DNA of 64,000 bases from assembly GCF_036227225.1 (NCBI RefSeq), contig NZ_CP109444.1:11575501-11639500 (forward strand), read 5' to 3'. Under the pieces are notes generated by a model. That model did not search any database and had not been told where the DNA came from. It saw nothing but the letters and a program-made list of their open reading frames with translations. The first letter of the stretch is position 1. Every line of letters begins with the position of its first letter. Source of the stretch: Streptomyces sp. NBC_01478. Its GTDB lineage: Bacteria > Actinomycetota > Actinomycetes > Streptomycetales > Streptomycetaceae. This document shows, in pieces, positions 50,035 to 58,225 of this stretch. Position numbers and translations under genes: made by a program.

Positions 50035-50735
50035 GTGGCCATGTACTGCCCGGCCGCCGGCATCGGCACCGGCGCGTGCAACGGCAAGCCGGAGTGGTCC
50101 GACCTGGTCTGCTCCACCGGCCCCGCCGCCGGCATCACCGGAGGCGGCACCAACCCCGCCCAACTGCCCACCAGGACAACCGAGTACGACCGGCGGGGCA
50201 ACACCGCCAAGACCACCGAGACCGCGCACTCGGCCACCCGCACCACGACCAACTCCCACGACGCGACAGGTCGCGTCAGGACCACCTCGTTGAACGGCGG
50301 GGCGGGCACCGCGGTGCCGGACACCACGGCCACCTACGACGCCGACAGCGCTGACGCGGCCACGGTCACGGCGAACGGGCAGACCGTCACCCACACCTAC
50401 GGCCGGCTCGGTGTGGGAGATCTCCCGCGCCGACTCGGTCGCCGGTACCTCCGACGCGGACGGCGACCTCGCCACCGAGGCGTTTCCCGGGGGCTGCACC
50501 CTGGCCGTCACTCAGGACGAGGCAGGCGCGGAGACGTTCCGTGTACACCCGGGACAGCGACGGCGCCGTCGTCGCCTCCGACAACGTCGGCCAGAGCGTC
50601 GATGGCCAGGTCGCTGCGGACGCCGACATTGCCGGCCGGAGTCGAAGCCGCGCCTCCACCTACGACGCGGCCGGACGCCTCACCCGGGCCGATGACACGG
50701 ACCCGGACGGCGCATGCGCGCGCCGCGACTCCCTC
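50035..50735 (+). pseudogene. RHS/YD-repeat protein fragment with frameshifts
   Basis: Three successive frames each carry pieces typical of streptomycete RHS-repeat proteins. The first is PEWSDLVCSTGPAAGITGGGTNP with TTEYDRRGNTAKTTETA and DATGRVRTTS (about 50035-50400). After a frame change comes ADGDLATEAFPGGCTLAVTQDEAGAET (about 50405-50540). After another comes YTRDSDGAVVASDNVGQSVDGQV with STYDAAGRLTRADDTDPDGACARR (about 50545-50735). Neither the N-terminal part nor the polymorphic toxin tip is present. It is the wreck of a large secreted or surface toxin-delivery protein. Confidence 0.75.
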
Positions 50736-50739
50736 GGAA

Positions 50740-51090
50740 GGGGACAGCAGGGCGTCGCCTCGGCCATGAACGACACCACCCGCGAGGTCGGTTCGGCGGT
50801 CGGCATCGCCCTCAGGGGTTCGATCTACGGCAGCCACTACCGCTCCTCGCTCCCCGACTCGGTCGCCCAACTCCCCGCCGACGCGGCCGAGTCCGTACGC
50901 CGCTCGGCAGCCGCCGGCCTCCACGTCGCCGACCGGCTCGGCACCCGGGGCCACGGCTCTCGCCGACGGCGCCAAGTCCGCCTTCATGGACGGCTGGTCG
51001 GCTTCCCTGATCGCGGTGAGCGTTGTCGTGCTCGCCGCTGCGGTCAGCGCCCTGCTGCGAGCACCCAAGACACCGCCAACGGCCGACTGA
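50740..51090 (+). pseudogene. MFS (DHA2) transporter C-terminal remnant with a frameshift
   Basis: VASAMNDTTREVGSAVGIALRGSIYG and the following helix match the 12th-14th transmembrane part of DHA2 exporters. Around 50930-50950 the frame changes, and the rest (TALADGAKSAFMDGWSASLIAVSVV, VLAAAVSALLRAP) continues the same protein to a normal end and stop at 51088. The first two thirds of the gene are absent. It is fused in frame by chance to the end of the RHS fragment. Confidence 0.72.
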
Positions 51091-51199
51091 CCCTGGATCT
51101 CCGCGCCTTGGGCCGAGGTGCGTCGCGTGCGGGGAGGTCGGCGGGGTCTTCAAGGCGCCAGCATGGCCTTGCTCGCCACCACCGGCGCCAACAGTCGTT

Positions 51200-51452
51200 C
51201 AACCCCGCCACAACTCCCATCACCGACGACCGCAGCCTGTTCATCGAGGTTCTTGCCCTGCTCGCCAACGGCAGTATCGCCCGCCGCTTGGCCCTCACGC
51301 CCAAGGCCGTCGCCAACCATGTCTCGAGCGTCCTCGCTGAGCTCCAGCTCCCGGACCGCGCCGCCGCCACGCCGCGCGCCCGCCGGGCGGGTCCCGGAGA
51401 GTCTCAGCAGTTGGTGCGACGGACTGGTGAGATGTTGCGGGAGGTCGGCTAG
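51200..51452 (+). pseudogene. LuxR-type helix-turn-helix remnant
   Basis: The sequence EVLALLANGSIARRLALTPKAVANHVSSVLAELQL, followed by DRAAATPRARRAGPG, has the shape of a NarL/LuxR HTH with a few residues lost before SIARRL. It ends at 51452, overlapping the end of the MarR gene on the other strand. No receiver or start is found upstream. It is the third unrelated gene scrap in 1.4 kb. Confidence 0.55.
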
Positions 51453-51961
51453 GGAGCTGGGCGCGCGCCACGGGTCTGCGGCCGTGTTGTGGTGAGCCCG
51501 TTTTCCACGGCGGTGAGCAGTGTGAGGGCCGCGGCGAGGTTGCTGGTGTCATGGCCGGCGGCGGCGGAGACGGCTGTGGCCCATTCCTGCCGGACGAGGG
51601 TGTAGTTGGTGCGTCCGAGTTCGGTGGGGTGGACGGTCACCCCGCGCCCGTCGCCCGGGCTGGCGCGTCGCTCCACAAGGCTCTTGTTCTCGAGTCCGCG
51701 CAGCACGGCGGAGAGATTGGTGCGCTGCAGCCCGGTGGCGGCGGCGATGCGGCTGGGTGTGGCGGCGGGGTCGTGCTGCAGATGGCGCATCACCATGCCC
51801 TCGGACGGTGACAGGGGGATGGCCTGCTCGTCGGTGTAGCCACGGAACTGGATCTCCCGGCTGATGATCAGTACGAGGTCGGCCAGGTCGGCCCAACGTC
51901 GATCTCCGGTAGGCCCGGTCGGTCCCGTCGCCGAGTCCGTCGGGTGCGCTTCGTCGTGCAT
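51449..51961 (-). CDS. MarR-family transcriptional regulator
   Basis: A 170-residue regulator. ATG 51961 follows GGGAG; an upstream TTG adds four residues. The winged helix is SPSEGMVMRHLQHDPAATPSRIAAATGLQRTNLSAVLRGLENKSLVERR, followed by the wing DGRGVTVHPTELGR. It is divergent from a DHA2 exporter, the classical MarR repressor-exporter pair, with palindromes between them. It is likely to sense the exporter's drug or phenolic substrate. Confidence 0.9.
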   Translation of the reverse strand: MHDEAHPTDSATGPTGPTGDRRWADLADLVLIISREIQFRGYTDEQAIPLSPSEGMVMRHLQHDPAATPSRIAAATGLQRTNLSAVLRGLENKSLVERRASPGDGRGVTVHPTELGRTNYTLVRQEWATAVSAAAGHDTSNLAAALTLLTAVENGLTTTRPQTRGARPAP

Positions 51962-52013
51962 CACATCTCCCAAGTGAGGGTTGCCGGGAACTGATTATGA
52001 CCCCATACTCATT

Positions 52014-52040
52014 ATGTCTTCATAGTTATGAAGTCATAAC
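52014..52040. promoter_or_regulatory. MarR operator region between regulator and exporter
   Basis: GTTATGAAGTCATAAC (52025-52040) is a perfect palindrome of two 7-bp arms around AG. Just before it, TATGTCTTCATA (about 52014-52024) is a second, shorter palindrome; both share a TATG/CATA core. They lie 15-40 bases before the exporter ATG and overlap the expected -10 and -35 region of both genes, so binding would repress both. Confidence 0.75.
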
Positions 52041-52054
52041 TACTTTGGAGTGTC

Positions 52055-53533
52055 ATGACAACAACCACTTCCTCCCGGCAGGCCGGGACCGCGACGGCCT
52101 CCCCTCGGGCCATGGCTCGTGCGGGCAGGCTGCATCCGGTCGGGGTCTTCGTCCTGCTGGCCGGCGCGTTCCTGCCGATCATGGACTTCTTCATCACCAA
52201 CGTGGCCCTGCCCAGCATCGACGCCTCCCTGCACGCTTCGGCGTCGTCACTGGAACTGGTGATCGCCGGATATGGCGTCGCGTACGCGACCCTGCTCGTC
52301 CTCGGCGGTCGGCTGGGCGACCGCTACGGCCGCCGCAGGATCTTCCTCGGTGCCCTGGTGGGCTTCGTACTGGCCTCGCTGGCGTGTGGTGTCGCCCCGG
52401 GCGTGGGTGCGCTGATCGTGGCTCGCATCGTCCAGGGCGCCACCGCCGCCCTCCTCATCCCGCAGGTGCTGGCGACCTTCCACCACGTCCTGGAAGGGGA
52501 ACGCAAGGCTCGTGCCGTGGCCCTGTACGGGGCGACTTCCGGCATCGCCGCCGTGGTTGGCCAACTGGTGGGCGGCCTGCTGGTCAGCGCCGACATCGCC
52601 GGCACCTCCTGGCGGCCGATCTTCCTGGTCAACGTGCCCATCGGCGTGGTCGTGCTGCTGGTGGCAGCACGGATCGTGCCCAGCACCCGCTCGCCCCACC
52701 CGGTCGGCATCGACCTGCCCGGCACCGTCCTGTTCGCCGCCACCCTGACTGCTCTGCTCGTCCCGCTGACCGAGGGCCACTCCCTGGGCTGGCCGTGGTG
52801 GACCTGGCTGCTCATCGCCTTCTCCGTCGTCCTCGGCGCCGCCACCTACGTCGTGGAGAAGCGCACCGAGCGGCGCGGTGAGGTCCCGCTGCTGCCGCCC
52901 TCCCTGCTGCGTCTGCCGTCGATGTCCCGGGGCCTTGCCATGGTGTTCGTCTTCAGTGTCGGCTTCGGCGCGTTCATGTTCGTCTTCGCTCTCACCGTGC
53001 AGAACGGCCTGCACGCCGACGCCCTGCACAGTGGGCTGGCGATCCTGCCGATGGCACTGCTGTTCTTCGCCGGCTCCCTGGCCGCGCCCCGCGTGCTCAC
53101 ACGGTTCGGCCGGGCCGCCCTGTCCGCCGGCGCCGTCGTCCAACTCGCCGGACTGGCCTCCTTGGTGACGGTCGTGGTCGGAAAGTGGCCGCACGTCAGC
53201 CTGTGGGCGATGGCTCTGCCGCTCGCCCTGGTCGGTGCCGGACAGTCGATGCTCTTCGCCGGCCTGTTCCGCAGCGTGCTCGCCGACGTTCCGAGTCATC
53301 TCGGCGGCATCGGCAGCGGGGTGCTGATCACCCTCCAGCAGAGCGGCCTCGCCCTCGGTGTGGCCACCCTCGGCACCCTCTACCTGGCCCTGGCCCCGCA
53401 CGACATCGCCCACGCGTTCGCCGGCGTCGAGTACGTGCAGATGGGCATCGTCGCCCTCCTCGCCGTCGGCGCCGCCGCCCTGCCGCGCTTCACCCAACCC
53501 GCGTCGGCTGCCACTCCGGTCGCCGACGTCTGA
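52055..53533 (+). CDS. DHA2-family 14-TM drug exporter
   Basis: A 492-residue transporter. ATG 52055 has TTGGAG just upstream. The first helix VFVLLAGAFLPIMDFFITNVALPSI is followed by the TM2-TM3 loop GGRLGDRYGRRRIFLGAL and motif C (AVVGQLVGGLLVSADIAGTSWRPIFLVNVPIG). About 14 hydrophobic segments. Motif D1 in TM1 is present. It is divergently paired with a MarR repressor. It should export hydrophobic drugs by proton antiport. Confidence 0.92.
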   Translation: MTTTTSSRQAGTATASPRAMARAGRLHPVGVFVLLAGAFLPIMDFFITNVALPSIDASLHASASSLELVIAGYGVAYATLLVLGGRLGDRYGRRRIFLGALVGFVLASLACGVAPGVGALIVARIVQGATAALLIPQVLATFHHVLEGERKARAVALYGATSGIAAVVGQLVGGLLVSADIAGTSWRPIFLVNVPIGVVVLLVAARIVPSTRSPHPVGIDLPGTVLFAATLTALLVPLTEGHSLGWPWWTWLLIAFSVVLGAATYVVEKRTERRGEVPLLPPSLLRLPSMSRGLAMVFVFSVGFGAFMFVFALTVQNGLHADALHSGLAILPMALLFFAGSLAAPRVLTRFGRAALSAGAVVQLAGLASLVTVVVGKWPHVSLWAMALPLALVGAGQSMLFAGLFRSVLADVPSHLGGIGSGVLITLQQSGLALGVATLGTLYLALAPHDIAHAFAGVEYVQMGIVALLAVGAAALPRFTQPASAATPVADV

Positions 53534-53615
53534 AGCCGAGTCTCCCTGAACACGGGTGCGTGGAACCACAGTTGAGTGTCGACGACAGCTCGGTGGTCGG
53601 CTTCTCCGCCGTCAG

Positions 53616-53810
53616 GTCGGCGTCATCGCCATCGTGTTGCTGTACTTCTTCAAGGACACTGGTGTCGCGCCAGGGTCGGGAGGGCGTCTCTGGCCGTCGT
53701 CGCCGTGTCGTTCGTGGTTGCGTACGGCTCGATCACCTGGCTGCTGAAATTCCTTGCCCGGCATTCCTTCAACGACTTTGCGATCTACTGCCTCGTCGGA
53801 ATGGCGGACC
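53616..53810 (+). pseudogene. uppP (undecaprenyl-diphosphatase) remnant with internal deletion
   Basis: One frame has VGVIAIVLLYFFKDTG (53616-53663), like the second helix of UppP (LGTLIAVLLYFRRDI). A second frame, about 53690-53810, has VSFVVAYGSITWLLKFLARHSFNDFAIYCLVG, the C-terminal helices (FVVAYASIAWLLRFVRTHSF). The catalytic glutamates and arginines that lie between in the intact protein are gone. The remaining 53534-54158 stretch shows nothing else. Confidence 0.6.
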
Positions 53811-54158
53811 TCTGCGGCTCGTCAACCGGTCCGTCCGGGCAGGGGAGTTCCACCGCACGCGGTGGGCAGAGTGACCATCCCACGTCGTGCGGGATAGAGG
53901 TCTGCGGGAAGTGCTCCCATGCCCTGGATCGGGAACCCTCCGTGAGGGGAAAGGTGTCGGCCGGCCTCGCCGCCGCAGCGCGTTCGGGGCCGGGGTCTGG
54001 GGCGCTGACCGACCTGTCACGTCGATTCCGTCATCGTGTTTGTCTCATGGGATTCTCATCGGTTGTCCATGGTGAAACCAGGGGGCGGCATCAGTATGGT
54101 CAAGCGTTCAACAGGAGGGTAACGCTCCGCACACCGGGCGGAGCAGGGAGGCATCGCG

Positions 54159-54974
54159 ATGATCTTGAGCGGTCCAGGGGCGCGTCGTGTGGTCGGCGCG
54201 GTACGGCGGCGGATACGGAAGCCGGCCGAGCCTCCGATGGCGCACGCGGCAGACCGGCTTGTGCCGGCCCCGGTGTTCGTCCTCTCCTCTGTGCGCTCCG
54301 GCTCCACGTTGCTGCGGGTCCTGCTCAACAGTCATCCGCAGATCCGCGCCCCGCACGAGATGCACCTGCGCACGCTGGCGGTCGGTCTCACCAAGCCGTA
54401 CACCTCGAAGGCCATGGCGCAGCTCGACCTCGACCAGCGGGAGCTGGAGTATCTGCTGTGGGATCGCGTTCTGCACCGGGAACTGGTGCGCAGCGGCAAG
54501 CGGATCATCGTGGACAAGACGCCCGGCAACGCGGGGTTCTGGGAGCGGTTGCAGGAGGGCTGGCCCGACGCCCGGTACATCTTCCTGCTGCGTCACCCGG
54601 CGTCGATGGTGAGCTCGCTGATCAACAACCGTCCCGACCGCGATCTGGATGCGACCGTGCGTGAGGTGCGCATGTACGTCGACGCGGTCGAGGCTGCCCG
54701 CGGAGGGCTGGACGGTCTCACGGTCCGCTACGAGGAGTTGACCGAGCGGCCGGAGGAGGTCACGCGGGAGATCTGCGCGTATCTCGGTGTGCGGTGGACG
54801 CCGACGATGCTGGATTACAGCAGCCGTGATCACGGGCCGTTCGTGCCCTTCATCGGTGACTGGAGCGACAACATCAAGTCAGGGAAGATCCAGACAGCGC
54901 GGCCACTGCCGGATGCGGCGAACGTGCCGGCGGCGCTGCGCGACGTCACCCGTGCCTGGGGGTACCCGTGTTGA
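54159..54974 (+). CDS. Sulfotransferase-family protein
   Basis: A 271-residue PAPS sulfotransferase (Sulfotransfer_3 type). It has the 5'-phosphosulfate loop FVLSSVRSGSTLLRVLLNSHP near residue 40, the 3'-phosphate signature YIFLLRHPASMVSSLINN near residue 147, and a later VRYEELTERPEEV helix, all in family order. ATG 54159 follows AGGGAGG. It overlaps by seven bases the next gene, an APS-kinase-like protein, which supports a sulfate-activation role for the pair. The acceptor is unknown. Confidence 0.88.
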   Translation: MILSGPGARRVVGAVRRRIRKPAEPPMAHAADRLVPAPVFVLSSVRSGSTLLRVLLNSHPQIRAPHEMHLRTLAVGLTKPYTSKAMAQLDLDQRELEYLLWDRVLHRELVRSGKRIIVDKTPGNAGFWERLQEGWPDARYIFLLRHPASMVSSLINNRPDRDLDATVREVRMYVDAVEAARGGLDGLTVRYEELTERPEEVTREICAYLGVRWTPTMLDYSSRDHGPFVPFIGDWSDNIKSGKIQTARPLPDAANVPAALRDVTRAWGYPC

Positions 54975-55399
54975 GCGACCTGAAGTGCCGATGTACCTGT
55001 CCGGGAGCCACGGTGTGGGTGACCGGGCGGCAGTCGGCCGATCGGCTGTCTGCCGCCTACACCCTGGCTGAGCGGCTGTTGGCCGATCAGCGCCGGGTCG
55101 AAGTGCTCGACCGGTTCGACGGCCCCGGAACAGATCTCGAACGCACGGGCGTGATGGCCGAGGTGTTGGCTCGCAACAACATCGTGGCGATCGTCCCGTG
55201 TTCTGCGGAGAGCGTGGCCGCCGTACGTACGCGCCACGAGGCGAGCGGCACCCGGTATATCGAGGTTTCCGTGACCGAGTGGGAAGGCCCGGTGGATTCG
55301 GCAACTGCGGTGCACGGGCTTCTCGTTGGGCGGGACGGATCAACGCACAGAGGTACGGCTGTTGCTCGGGTGTCGCGCAGTCGTCCCGCGACCTGCTGA
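54968..55399 (+). CDS. APS-kinase-like protein lacking the P-loop
   Basis: A 143-residue protein from GTG 54968, overlapping the sulfotransferase end. Its body follows adenylylsulfate kinase: TVWVTG, then LAERLLADQRRVEVLD, VMAEVLARNNIVAIVPC, VRTRHEASGTRYIEVSV. But where kinases have GLSGAGKST, this protein has GRQSADRLS, so the ATP-phosphate-binding lysine and glycines are missing. The DG(D/N)-x-R motif is also lost. It is shorter than the usual 175-200 residues. It should not phosphorylate APS. It may be a decayed gene or a non-catalytic partner of the sulfotransferase. Confidence 0.7.
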   Translation: MLSDLKCRCTCPGATVWVTGRQSADRLSAAYTLAERLLADQRRVEVLDRFDGPGTDLERTGVMAEVLARNNIVAIVPCSAESVAAVRTRHEASGTRYIEVSVTEWEGPVDSATAVHGLLVGRDGSTHRGTAVARVSRSRPATC

Positions 55400-55509
55400 G
55401 CCACGGACCTGTCGAGCCGATGGCCGTCACCGGCAAGACCCCGCACGACTGACGCGGAGCCGGCTCGGGCCGCTGAGTGCGACGCACCGTACGTCAGGAG
55501 ACCGGAAGA

Positions 55510-55549
55510 GCCCGGCCGACTCGGACAGGTGGCGTCGAGTCGGCCGGGC
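55510..55549. terminator. Bidirectional hairpin between convergent genes
   Basis: GCCCGGCCGACTCG (55510-55523) pairs perfectly over 14 bp with 55536-55549; the loop is 12 bases. It lies between the APS-kinase-like gene and the YcnI gene, both ending toward it, and probably stops both transcripts. Confidence 0.8.
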
Positions 55550-55581
55550 CGGTTACGGCGAAGACAGTCCGCCGGAAGGGA

Positions 55582-56307
55582 CTACGCGGACGCGGCACCC
55601 CGGCGGCGTACGAGATAGAAGGCCCCGCCCGCCGCTACGACCACGACGGCACCGATGCCCACCCAGGCACCGCTCGACAGGCCGCCGTCGTCCTTCGTCT
55701 CGGCCTCGGCGACGGGGGAGGCCGAGGGCTCGGTCTCCTCGGCCGAGGGTGAGGACGAGGGCGAGGCGGACTGGGACGCCGTCTCGCTCGGCGTCGGGCT
55801 CGCGGACTTCGCGCCGGCCGCGCCGGCCTTCAGCTTGAGCACCGGGGCGGGCTGCTCGCCGCTCTCGTCCAGTTCGATCCAGCGGTCGGTACGACCGTCG
55901 CTGTAGGTCTGCAGCGTCTTGAACGCCAGTTCCTTCGCGTCGGGGAGCTGTTTGACGACGACCGAGTACTCGGCGTTCACACCGGCCTTCACCGCCGGGC
56001 CTTTGACGGTGTAGCCGTCGTCGTTCGCAGTGAACTTCCAGCCCTTGGGACCTTCGCCGTAGGCCACGTCGGCGGGCGCGATGCCCTCGGGCAGGACCAC
56101 GCGGATCTGGGTGATCCCGGCCGTGCTGGATTCCGACTCGGCGTCGAAGGAGACCTCGACGTTCTCGGCGAGGGCCTGGGCCTTCTCGGACTCGACCTCC
56201 ACGTGGGCGGCGGCCGGACCCGCGGTCAGCAGGATAGCGGCGGCCGTCGCGGCGGTGGCGACGGTCAGGCGCCGGGCGGTACGGCGGGTGTTCGTAGGAC
56301 GGGACAT
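55582..56307 (-). CDS. YcnI-type (DUF1775) copper-binding membrane-anchored protein
   Basis: A 241-residue exported protein. The signal peptide (LTVATAATAAAILLTAGPAAA) leaves His35 as the first residue (AHVEVES), the copper ligand typical of YcnI proteins. The DUF1775 domain (about 35-160) has the EGIAPADVAYGEGPKGWKF and VVKQLPDAKELAFKTLQTYSDG segments. A serine/proline-rich linker (about 170-205) precedes one transmembrane helix (about 213-233, WVGIGAVVVVAAGGAFYLV) and a basic tail. It follows a histidine-methionine-rich membrane protein on the same strand, 55 bases away, and presumably helps in copper handling at the membrane. Confidence 0.92.
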   Translation of the reverse strand: MSRPTNTRRTARRLTVATAATAAAILLTAGPAAAHVEVESEKAQALAENVEVSFDAESESSTAGITQIRVVLPEGIAPADVAYGEGPKGWKFTANDDGYTVKGPAVKAGVNAEYSVVVKQLPDAKELAFKTLQTYSDGRTDRWIELDESGEQPAPVLKLKAGAAGAKSASPTPSETASQSASPSSSPSAEETEPSASPVAEAETKDDGGLSSGAWVGIGAVVVVAAGGAFYLVRRRGAASA

Positions 56308-56362
56308 GGATGTCTCCAGGCGTGGTGGAGCACGGAGCGGCGAGGATGCCGCCCCGGCGGGA

Positions 56363-57031
56363 TCAGTTGGCGAGAACGAACCCCGCCGGCGGAGGACCCC
56401 GCCGTACCACCACGTCCGCGAGCAACGCCCCCTGGGGCGGCGGACGTTCCATCCACGCGCGGGCGAGCGTCGGCAGCTCGCCCTGCGCCGGTGCCAGGCG
56501 GTCGCTCAGCAACGCCCAGACCGTGGCGATGCGTGCCCGCACGCCGTCCACCACCACCGTCAGGCCGCGCGCCAGCGACCAGCACGCCGCGTCCGCGCGG
56601 TGCAGCAGCACGGCGACGAGCACGGCGGCGACGGCGTGCACGGCGGTCATCGCGAGCGAACCGTGCAGCCGCTCGTGCCAGGCGCCATGGGCGCCCATGG
56701 GGTGGTGGGCGTCCATGGTCATCGTCGGCATCGTGGTGTGCGCGTGCGCCGTCGACAGCCATAGGTGCAGGCCCACTTGGGCGGTGGCGCTCGTCGCCGT
56801 CACCGCGCCCAGTGTGCGCGGACGCCGGGCACCGGCGAGCCCGATCCCGAAGAGTACGAAGGCCGCCCAGGCGCTCTGCCGCCATGGCGCAGACCCCTCG
56901 GCGATCAGGTGGTGGGCGCTCACGCCCAGCACCGTCCCGACGGCGGCGAACACCGCAGCCCGCAGAACGGGCAGAGGCGCACGGTGCGTCGTCGTACGGA
57001 GCATGGTCATGGCCCGACCATCATCGGGCAT
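56363..57031 (-). CDS. Polytopic membrane protein with His/Met-rich loop, copper-associated
   Basis: A 222-residue protein with about four hydrophobic segments (near residues 21-40, 49-68, 78-95, 128-150). A loop between the third and fourth, HAHTTMPTMTMDAHHPMGAHGAWHERLH in pattern, is rich in histidine and methionine, the ligands of copper. The start is ATG 57031; an internal ATG at 57010 is the alternative. It is followed by the YcnI gene, so metal handling is likely. I do not recognise it as CopD or another known family. Confidence 0.75.
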   Translation of the reverse strand: MPDDGRAMTMLRTTTHRAPLPVLRAAVFAAVGTVLGVSAHHLIAEGSAPWRQSAWAAFVLFGIGLAGARRPRTLGAVTATSATAQVGLHLWLSTAHAHTTMPTMTMDAHHPMGAHGAWHERLHGSLAMTAVHAVAAVLVAVLLHRADAACWSLARGLTVVVDGVRARIATVWALLSDRLAPAQGELPTLARAWMERPPPQGALLADVVVRRGPPPAGFVLAN

Positions 57032-57117
57032 GGCCTGGCGGGTGTGGAGGCGGGTTCCTGAAAGAGGCGGCTCGCCCGCAATTGCGAGTTGTGGGCAGTT
57101 CCTTGTTGTTGATCACG

Positions 57118-57460
57118 TCACCAGACGGTGGTGACCGCCGCTGTGGCCAGGCCGAGTGCGGCGCGGAGACCGAGGGTGCGTAGGACGTTCCGTCCGAGAG
57201 GTTGGCGGTGACACCGGCGACGGCGGCCGTGGTGCCGGTCAGGGCGGCGGAGACGGAGCGGCTGCCGCGCAGGCGCTCGATGTGGGGAGCGCCGAGGAAG
57301 ATGAACAGGAAGGAGGGGACGAAGGTCACCCACGTCGCCAGCAGGGCCCCGAGCCAGCCGTAGTGCTGTACGGCCTGCTGGGCGACGTGGGCGAGGACGG
57401 CGTACCCGCCGCCGAAGGTGACCAGCGCGGTGCCGGAGAAGAAGACGACCTCTTGTCCGC
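57118..57460 (-). pseudogene. Chromate transporter (chrA) C-terminal remnant
   Basis: The minus strand reads SGTALVTFGGGYAVLAHVAQQAVQHYG WLGALLATW, then TFVPSFLFIFLGAPHIERLRGSRS and LTGTTAAVAGVTANLS, the C-terminal half of ChrA. After about 57180 the frame changes (NVLRTLGLRAALGLATAAV ends in another frame). The N-terminal half is absent and no start exists. Dead gene. Confidence 0.75.
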
Positions 57461-57484
57461 AGTGCTGCCCGGAACCGCTCGGCT

Positions 57485-57760
57485 GTGGTCGCTGATCATT
57501 CGGTCCTGCGCGCCGATCATCCGTACGCCCCGCAGCAGCCCGCCGACGACAACGCCATCGTCGACTTCTTGACCTCGACGCAGATGGTCCTCGGCCTCGC
57601 GGTGGGGCTGATCGCGGTGGTGTTGCCGACGTCTCGGATGTGGTCGAACCGACACGAGGCCCGCAGGGAACGAGAGGAGCGTGAGGAGACGGGCCAGGTC
57701 GATCTCTTGCACAGGTCAGCCGGCCGAGACAGACCCGAACTTGCCCTTTGTCGCTGGTAG
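57485..57760 (+). other. Short ORF with one hydrophobic segment, doubtful
   Basis: The frame from GTG 57485 has 91 residues: a short polar start, then NAIVDFLTSTQMVLGLAVGLIAV with a transmembrane-like helix, and a charged tail (RHEARREREEREETGQVDLL). Codon use is ordinary for Streptomyces. It lies between two gene remnants (chrA and a kinase) and may itself be a fragment. I see no family. Confidence 0.3.
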
Positions 57761-57796
57761 TTGATCGGCCCGTGGTCTTCGGGTGCCCCGTTCAGG

Positions 57797-58130
57797 TCAC
57801 GGTGTGACCTGAGTCGGGAGTCGCAGGCGAAGTTCGTAGCCGCCGTCGGCCGTGGGCCCGGAGGTGACGGTGCCGCCGAGGAGTTCGGCCCGTTGGTACA
57901 GGCTGGCAAAGCCGCGGTGGGCGCCGGGCAGGGGGAGGGCGGGCCGGGTGGGGGGAGTGCTTGCGTATGTCGGTCAGCGCCTCCTGAACCGCGCGGTAGA
58001 CGGCGCACTGCACGGCAGGCGGGCGGCCGTTGGGCAGGTTTGTGCGCAGCTCGGCGTCGATGCCGCTGCTGGCGACCGCTACCGATGCCGGTACCGCTAC
58101 GGTATGCGCGTCTGCTCCGGCGGCAGGGGG
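57797..58130 (-). pseudogene. Sensor histidine kinase C-terminal remnant
   Basis: Two frames carry the parts of a NarL-type kinase ATPase domain. AVYRAVQEALTDIRKHSP (the N box, about 58000-57950) is followed, in another frame, by the end: RAELLGGTVTSGPTADGGYELRLRLPTQVTP with a stop at 57797. The middle of the domain, including the G box, is deleted. No start or membrane part is present. Confidence 0.7.
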
Positions 58131-58225
58131 CCTGCATGCCCGCGCCGGAACCACATTCGGCACCGCCTACTTCACTTCAAAAACATCTGGGAGCGTCGCC
58201 CGAATTGGAAGGATGGCAGGTACCC

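Noticed and set aside
50541-51452. A 303-codon frame as one hypothetical protein
   Set aside because: Its parts match an RHS protein, an MFS transporter and a LuxR domain in sequence, with the true transporter end in another frame.
52055-53533. The MarR-linked exporter considered as part of the RHS/MFS remnant
   Set aside because: It is complete with its own start, ribosome site and operator; the remnant at 50740-51090 is a different, separate DHA2 gene end.
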